A stretch of 64,000 bases of DNA from the NCBI GenBank assembly GCA_020543525.1, contig JAHYIO010000001.1:372001-436000 (forward strand). Reading direction: 5' to 3'. The notes below the pieces were generated by a model. That model made no database searches. It saw only the letters and a list, made by a program, of their open reading frames with translations, and was not told the origin of the DNA. The position numbers were made by a program, and so were the translations under genes. Below are positions 57,211 through 64,000 of this stretch, piece by piece. Origin of the DNA: Coriolopsis trogii (Eukaryota > Basidiomycota > Agaricomycetes > Polyporales > Polyporaceae). Every line of letters begins with the position of its first letter. The first letter of the stretch is position 1.

Positions 57211-58429
57211 GGTTGAGTCGTTATACGTTGGTTGTGTGCACGTTGGTCGAGGGAGAGGCTCGTTTGCTTGTTGAATTCTGACCCCTCCGGTAGGGCATGC
57301 GCTATTATATACTTGAATGATGGGACGAGGAGAGTGTTTGACCGCTGTCTAGAGTCGTTGCATGACAATTCCTAAGTTGACTTTGCTCCCCATACTACGG
57401 TCGCAGAGCGCTCCGGAGCAGAGCGTACTCCACCCCGATGCCAAAAGCTTTGCGGCGTCTCACTGCGCTATCAGTCCTGTCAATGGGAGAAGAATGGAGA
57501 GTCTGGAAATGAACCGGCACGACTAGCGCGAGCTGCGAGCTGCTCTAGGGTACATTCGACTCGAGGAAATGTCACCCTGGGAGGAGACCGACTCCAACCC
57601 ACAGCGGTAATAATTTAGGGTCCTTCTGCTATAATCTACGTCAGCACAGAAAGCACCGGGCCGCTCCAGACCTGTCTAAACACGTACAGATGGCTCAAAT
57701 TGACCTTGCCTCCGATGCCACTCCGGACTGCGGACCTGCCGCTTTCGATGCCAAGTCATTGCCGCATGGTTATTCGTCCCGAGTTCGAGATACATAGCCC
57801 ATTTGGAGCCTGCCAAGGCATTTGAAACAGGAAGGACTCCTCCAGCATACCCGTGGCATGTCATCCCTTCCACCCTCGGTAGCTGGGGTTATCATATAAT
57901 TGACCTGCGGCCTCACCCGTGTGAAAGTATGCTGTGTATACCCCGATCATCATGGCTAGTAGCAAAGACGCTGTCAGTGTTAATGTTTGAGGTGCCAATG
58001 CCGACTGCACACATGAGCCATGCATGACACGATCGGAAACACCAAATCAGCTGCATATTTACACCAAAGGGCATGGTTACGTTAGACTCTGAAGGCCATG
58101 ACGGAATGCTAGCCTATACTTACACCACCGGCAGGAGCGTCATCGACATCAGAGAGCAGCGCTCGGATCTTCCGACCGTCTTGGTCTTGTTCCTGTGCGT
58201 TCGAGCCTGCGACGAGGATAGGCAGTAGACGACTGATGAGTTGTACGCGGTGCGTCAAGGACGCTGAGGAGAGCCTTGTTGTCGTCAGAATGCAACACAG
58301 AAGAGCGCAGCGCACCTCGATGTCCTTCTGCGAGATACACAGCCTCACACAGCCTTTATGTGTATGCTATTGCTCTTCGCATACCATGTACATTCAGGCC
58401 TCCGGTAGTGATACAAAATGCATCAGACT
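57211..58429. other. Unassigned 1.2-kb stretch
   Basis: SSP type 2 promoter at the left. A minus-strand open stretch near 58.13-58.35 kb has no recognisable domain. Nothing further could be supported. Confidence 0.35.
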
Positions 58430-59945
58430 ACCTGCTATATGAGCCCCATGCCTGCACCTTCGAGTATGCCCTGATCGGGTCACACTTCTCCTTGATGTGC
58501 GGCGCATATATTCCAGGGGCAGCAAAAAGCCGTCCAAGACAAGCTGTACGGCTATATCGCACGGTACTCCGACGTATCGTGTCATCGCTGAGTGCCCGGA
58601 GAGCTCCCATACGCTTTGAGCGTCGACGTGATCCTCTCCTGTAACGTCGAGCATATCGGTCAGTGACGTACACCCAAGTGATCGAGAGACACGCCGAAGC
58701 CCGTCCGCCCACTCGACGACGAACTTGTGTTTGAGAATGACCAAATCCGGTTCGCTTTCCTTGGAACTCATCAGGGGCTCGAGGCGCGTACAGAGGGTGT
58801 CCAGTAGGTTGCTGTAGCGGATATCTCAGGCTGTCTTGCCGGAGAAGATCCCAATCCACTGACAATCCGATCCGCTCTCGTCCTTTGAGGAACTGACAGA
58901 GCTCCTGAACGTTAGCAATCAGAGTTTTTCGTGTGTATGTCAGCGGTGGCGATGAGGAATGGAGGGAGGCCTTCGCCACTTACCCCTGGGACGCGTCGGC
59001 AGCACTGGTAACGCGCTGCGTGATTTCCGCCAACGTCAACCGGTCTTGCAGCCAATCCTTTGGCTCTGTGTCCAGGAGACCCATGACGACTAGAGCATTG
59101 ATGTACTCTGGGAAACTGGTGTAGCTGACGGTCTGCGCCTCGGGGATGTTATAGGTATCCCGTCAGGGCCATGAACTGCGATTGAGAAATGCCACTAGAC
59201 AGGGGGTAGGGCTTTGCTGTGGCTATCAGGTCCTTCTCGGAATATGGATCTGCTGCCCATCCGGGAAGTATGTGGCAGAGTTGAGGTGGACAAAGTTGCC
59301 GCGGAGCTACCAGGTAAACATATTGCTGGCAAACTGGGCCCTAGGGCGCAGGCCGGCCGCTGCAAAAAGAGTTCTACACCTTGACCTATCGCAATTTGTG
59401 GAGGAAATGAGTGCATATAGTGGATCAAGTCGGGTGTGCAAACCTTGCCACCCTTGGCGTGCACCTCGTCGATCCTATCGACAGCGTAGAGGTAATCGCG
59501 CCTGGGTCAAGCCCGATCTCGTTCATGACAACAATGCCCGCTTTCTTGACCTCATCCTCTAAATCGCGCATGGCAGAGCTAACATAGGTTGTCGAGACGA
59601 CATTCAGCTTGCCCTTTATAACGGCATTGATGACCTGCGGGTGGAAGGTGTATGGCGCCAAGGAACTAAGGAGAACATGCTCCACGATCGCATGCAGGTC
59701 GGGGTCTTCTGACCCCGCGTCAAGCAAGTTGCGGTCGGGTTGGGGAGTCCTCTTGCCATCAACTCCGCGCTTTGCAGCGTACGACGAGCTGCAGAATGAG
59801 CGAATCAGTGCATGTGCATGCTACCAAGTCCGCGTCGGAGGCTTGCTCGTAGATACCAATTGTGAGTGCGTTTTCCGCATACTCTGCGCAGCGACGCGCC
59901 AGCGCACCTCCATCTAGTAGGAGGACATGTTAAGTAGGGGTATGG
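58430..59945 (-). pseudogene. LYS9: Decayed saccharopine reductase gene (LYS9-like)
   Basis: An intact gene would encode the NADP+, glutamate-forming saccharopine dehydrogenase of the fungal alpha-aminoadipate lysine pathway. Family segments appear in order on the minus strand but in changing frames: VLLLDGGALARRCAEY; APYTFHPQVINAVIKGKLNVVSTTYVSSAM; KKAGIVVMNEIGLDPG; then one frame over DYLYAVDRIDEVHAKGGKV (break at about 59.50 kb). A scrambled stretch at 59.17-59.45 kb has stops (RGNFVHLNSATYFPDG). Then YNIPEAQTV joins directly to SYTSFPEYINALVVMGLLD, with the intervening region missing. The last parts are DLVILKHKFVVEWADG, SAMTRYVGVPCDIAVQLVLDG and, in another frame, GIYAPHIKEKCDPIRA. These breaks are not at intron-like sites. 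A working copy is expected elsewhere in the genome. Confidence 0.78.
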
Positions 59946-60610
59946 CTCATTGGGTCGATGCTTATGAGGGGGACTCGATTGAGCGATGGCGGATAAAGTG
60001 GAGTGGTCAGGCTGGTCTTCTTGATGTGAGAGATAGGGCAAGGCACTCATGCGCTTTTCAACCGTGCCCTTAGTCAAAGTCAGGTACTGTGGCAGCGAAA
60101 CCATGCGCAGAAATTGAATAATAGCAGACGCGATCCAATACGCCGTATATATACACGCACCTTTGACAGCGACCCCTTACCCTTGGACGACTTTTCCCGC
60201 TGAAATCAGGAATCAGACCATATACACCGTGAATCGTACCTTGTATCGAATTGCTACCCCGCAACAACCGTGCCACTGGCGATCGGCTACGACTCTATGC
60301 TCACTGCTCCGATTATTCGTCGTGCTCGAGCGCGGGGACAATGTCACGAAGCCGAGACTGTCTGTGAGACAACAACGGTTATTCTATGAGCAATATGTTG
60401 AACCAACACCACCTACTATGGGGGCCTTCGGGAGGGCATGAGTATGTCAGGGTGTAGAAGTGGTCTTCACGTCACTAGTACGGAGTACTCGCTTGAGCAA
60501 GTGCCCCGGGCCGGTGCTTCCGATCGCGTCTTTTCAGCGTCGAGTCTCTCAGTCGAAGCGACTCTGGTCCGTCGACGCCAACCCATACTCATCCACACGT
60601 CCCCTCCCTC
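59946..60610. promoter_or_regulatory. Upstream region of the GCN20-like gene
   Basis: 660 bp between the decayed LYS9-like sequence and the ABC-F gene. No coding exon recognised; the promoter is inferred from position only. Confidence 0.4.
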
Positions 60611-63600
60611 ATGGTCTCCTCAGAAGACATTGCAGAAGAGATTCGCGGCTCTCTTCCGGGCACGGAGGAGATCATCGTGCAATACCTCTCTGGCTACCTT
60701 CTCGACCTCGATGATGCTGCCGAAGATGAGGATGTACTTCAAGTCACCCGCGACATCCTGGACTCCGCCATCGGATCCTCGTATATACAAAAGAAGAGGA
60801 CTGAGCTGGAGAAACTGGTGGCACGTCTCGCTGAGATCCTGAAGGAACCATTGACTCGTCGCGAAGAAAAGAACCGCGCCGGAAAGGGGACTGGTCTGGT
60901 GAGGCTGGATAAGGTCATGGACCTCAGCAAGACGAATGTCATGAGTTCGACCATCGCGTTTACGGAAGGTGTGGACCTCGAGAGCATCAACAAGGGAAAG
61001 TGAGTAATCAGAACGATATGCACACCCATTCCCGTACGAGCCATCCCCTAGGGCATCCCGCGTGGACGTGAAAAAGCTGGAGAAACAAGAAGCCAAGCTC
61101 AGAGTGAGTCTTTTCAATTGTACGCACCCGACGCTAGACTTAGTATACGTCGCCTCCCAGGCCAAGATCGAGAAGCGCGAGAAGCGCAGTGTCCTCTACG
61201 AGGGCTCCAAGTTGTTGGACCAGCACAGGAAACAAGTGAGTCCTCGCCCTACTACTGCAACACAGCTGCTAAGACGAGTATGCGATAGCAAACGTACGAA
61301 GAGATGTTCATGAAGATCAACCCATTGGACGCAGCAGCAGCGTCGAAGAACAAGTCGAAAGACATCCATCTCACGAATATCGACGTCAACTTCGGTTCCA
61401 ATCGCATATTGTATGCAGCTGTCCCTCTTACGTTGCTTACGCCTGCTCATTCATGCATGCATAGGTCCGGCGCGTCCCTCACTCTTGCATATGGCCGACG
61501 ATATGGTCTCATTGGTCGAAACGGTGTCGGTAAATCAACATTACTCCGACACATTGCCATGCGTGACGTCCCCATTCCGCCTCATATTACCATATTGTTC
61601 GTTGAGCAAGAGGTGAACATTATCATCCAAGGCTTTTGTGTCCCGCGATGCTCACGGCCACATTTAGATTGTTGGAGACGATACACTCGCTCTGGACTCG
61701 GTGCTCAAGGCGGACGTATGGAGAGACACTCTCATGCGCGAGGAAGCTGCACTCAATGCAAAACTCACGGAGCTTGAGGGCGAAGGCGACGACAAGCGCT
61801 TCGAGGATGCCCGCGAGGAGGCGTCGACGCGTTTGGCGGAGGTGCATGCACGTCTCGCGGACATGGATGCTGAGAGCGGGCCTGCCCGCGCGGCGGCACT
61901 GCTTGCTGGCAAGTTGACCATCTCTTCCTATCAAAAGGAGAACCACATCTCAATATCCTGCAAGGTCTCGGCTTCAGCGAAGAGGACCAAAAGCGACCTA
62001 CGAGGTCTTTTAGTGGAGGTTGGAGAATGCGTCTCGCCTTGGCACGAGCACTATTCGTGAAGCCTGCCTTGCTCCTGCTTGATGAGCCGTCCAACCACAG
62101 TGAGTAGACGTACCACAGTACATTCTCATCCGTTGCTAAGCAGTATACAGTCGATCTCAACGCCCTCGCGTGGCTTGAGGACTATCTGCAGACGTGGCCG
62201 GGGACGCTACTGGTGGTGTGAGTTGCCTTTGGCCAGTCTCACCGACCTACGGATGCTAATGGCCTCGTTCTCTAGCTCTCACGACCGTGCGTTCTTGTGC
62301 GTACCCATCATAACCTTTATCGTCGTGGGTTCTCATGCCAGCCTTGCAGGGACGCGGTGGCGACGGATATCGTACACATGCACTCGGCTCGTCTGGACTA
62401 CTACAAGGGGTGAGTCTATATGCTGAGGTCGTGGGCATTCAATATGAACATCTGGTTCTATTAGCAACTTCACGCAATTCTACTCCACCAAATCGGAGCG
62501 CGACCGCAACCTGCGCAAGGAGTACGAGACGCAGATGGAGTATCGCAAGCACTTGCAGGCATTCATCGACCGGTGGAGGTACAACGCCAATCGTGCTGCA
62601 CAGGCTCAGTCCAAGATCAAGATCCTGGAGAAGGTCTGTATTTTTTGGTCATATATCGAGGCTCGCTCTCATGTATATGCCGATTCAGCTGCCAGAACTC
62701 ACTCCTCCAGAAGAGGAAGATACGGAGACGTTCAAGTTCCCAGATGCGGAGAAGATCTCGCCGCCGGTTCTGCAGCTGAACGAGGTTACCTTCGGGTACA
62801 CCCCAGACAAGATCCTTCTCAAGGGTATCAACATCGATATTGGACTCGACTCGCGAATCGCCGTTATCGGTCCCAACGGTGCTGGAAAGTCCACTCTGTG
62901 AGTCTTTGCCTCTGCATTCCTCTAGCATAGCACTGATGGGACGGCAACTGTGTAGTATCAAGCTCCTGACAGGAGAGCTCAAACCGATGGCTGGACACGT
63001 CAGCCAAAATGGACGTCTCCGGATGTTCGTCCTCTCGTCGAGTTACTCCCTTGTTCCTTATATTCTAACGTCGTACCGCTCAGTGGCTACTTTGCGCAAC
63101 ACCATGTCGACAACCTCATTCCGACAATGTCGCCTGTCCAGTTCCTCGCGTCCAAATTCCCGGGCAAGACGGAGCAGGAGTATCGCCAGCACCTTGGCAA
63201 CTTCCAGATCAGCGGAATGACGGGGTGAGCGACCTTGCCCTCTGTGGTTGGAGATGGCGTATTGACCCTTTGAACGTAGCCTGCAGATGATCGGGACGCT
63301 CTCCGGAGGTCAGAAATCTCGTGTCGCATTCGCTGTGTTGTCGCTGCAGAGACCGCACGTGTTGCTGCTTGATGAACCTACTAACCACTTGGATATGGAG
63401 GTACGCCACGTCGAGGTCGCCCGTGTGCTCTGATGCTGACGAAATCGTAGGGTCTCGATGCGCTGATGACGGCGTTGAGCGCATGGAACGGGGGCGTCAT
63501 CCTCATCTCACACGACGAACGCTTCATAACGTCCGTCGCGAAGGAGGTATGCCAGAGTCCTGCTATCAGCTGTGTGAGTGTCGCTGATGAAGTTGCAGCT

Positions 63601-63750
63601 CTGGGTTTGTGCGGATGGCACCGTGACGAAGTTCAAGGGCGATGTGCAGGCATACAAGGTACGGCCTTTTGTCCCTTGCTGCTCATATTTACAAAGAGCT
63701 AACTGGGAGTCTAGAGTCTCATTGTCAGCAATATCAAGGCGAAGCCTTGA
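60611..63750 (+). CDS. GCN20: ABC-F ATPase, GCN20/ABCF3 type
   Basis: Soluble twin-ABC protein that acts with Gcn1 on ribosomes to activate Gcn2 during amino-acid starvation (family knowledge). [29 protein letters not shown] begins the GCN20-type N-terminal domain, with [17 protein letters not shown] and [15 protein letters not shown] following. ABC1: [15 protein letters not shown], signature [17 protein letters not shown], Walker [11 protein letters not shown] (Ser where Thr is usual). Linker: [33 protein letters not shown]2: [58 protein letters not shown]. It ends [12 protein letters not shown]. One intron (61909-61964) must start with GC (GCAAGT..CAAG) to join LLAG to [14 protein letters not shown]; all others are GT-AG. 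About 700 residues, complete. Confidence 0.92.
61909..61964 (+). other. Probable GC-AG intron in the GCN20-like gene
   Basis: 56 bp beginning GCAAGT, the known consensus for GC donors, and ending TGCAAG. No nearby GT donor keeps the conserved GLGFSEEDQ reading frame. Confidence 0.65.
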
Positions 63751-64000
63751 GAGGACTCGATCGCGACGACCATGTATTCCCTTGTATACTATATACTGCG
63801 GTGTACGCAGAGACTATGCCTGTACAATATACCCCGCACGTCTCATCGTCTGCGTTCGATTGTTGTTGTTCATAGCTGACCGAGCTGTGGTAGCGTCTGA
63901 CACGGTGAGCGGCGGCATCTATTGATAGTTCGAGTCATTCAGATCGCTAACTTCTTTCATCAGTCTTCAATTCATATGTGGTCTCCGTGGTCGCAAGTTG
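63751..64000. other. 3' flank of the GCN20-like gene to window end
   Basis: No gene supported in the last 250 bp. Confidence 0.5.

Noticed and set aside
1..64000. tRNA, rRNA, CRISPR array, intact transposon or retroelement
   Set aside because: Looked for box B-like GGTTCRA motifs, regular spaced repeats, reverse-transcriptase or transposase motifs and terminal repeats; none convincing.

Overview
The window reads as nuclear DNA of a filamentous basidiomycete, most likely an Agaricomycete. Genes are split by many short introns (about 50-70 bp, GT..AG, with CTAAC/CTGAC-like branch points). Neighbouring genes often diverge or converge over 200-400 bp. The protein families are typical of mushroom-forming fungi: F-box/LRR-like expansions, a TRANK1-like UvrD helicase, a NACHT-WD40 NLR, a Tri5-like sesquiterpene synthase and small cysteine-rich secreted proteins. 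No prokaryotic features, tRNA, rRNA, CRISPR or intact transposon was seen. Exon boundaries were worked out by eye, and family names come from recognising motifs, not from a search.

Layout. 1-2.3 kb: copy A (inverted) of a duplicated segment carrying a small secreted protein (SSP) gene. 2.8-5.9 kb: a divergent housekeeping pair, BAR-SH3 (Rvs167/Hob1-like, minus) and SBDS/Sdo1 (plus). 6.2-12.4 kb: three F-box/LRR-like paralogs, one truncated at its 5' end. 13.3-18.1 kb: Prp16/DHX38 splicing helicase. 18.8-20.4 kb: copper-fist transcription factor. 21.5-30.3 kb: very large TRANK1-like SF1 helicase with a TPR-like C-terminal part. 30.3-33.8 kb: no recognisable gene, but an inverted repeat of a decayed sequence. 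33.9-35.2 kb: Tri5-like sesquiterpene synthase. 35.5-38.1 kb: SSP segment copy B. 39.0-44.0 kb: NLR. 44.1-46.3 kb: SSP segment copy C. 46.5-47.9 kb: kinase-like gene with lost catalytic motifs. 48.4-49.5 kb: UBE2W-like ubiquitin-conjugating enzyme. 50.3-54.1 kb: two divergent F-box genes. 54.3-56.3 kb: DUF2461 protein. 56.9-57.2 kb: a second type of SSP. 58.4-59.9 kb: decayed saccharopine reductase (LYS9-like). 60.6-63.8 kb: ABC-F ATPase of the GCN20/ABCF3 type.

Conserved cellular genes (Rvs167, Sdo1, Prp16, copper fist, E2, DUF2461, GCN20) alternate with a fast-evolving accessory layer. The densest accessory stretch is 30-47 kb: an inverted repeat, a terpene synthase, an NLR bracketed by about 2-kb direct repeats that each carry a near-identical SSP gene, and a pseudokinase. 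The SSP coding sequences are almost identical in all three copies while the flanks have drifted. Together with the conserved 60-bp 5'-UTR intron, this is the strongest sign of a maintained, uncharacterised gene family here.
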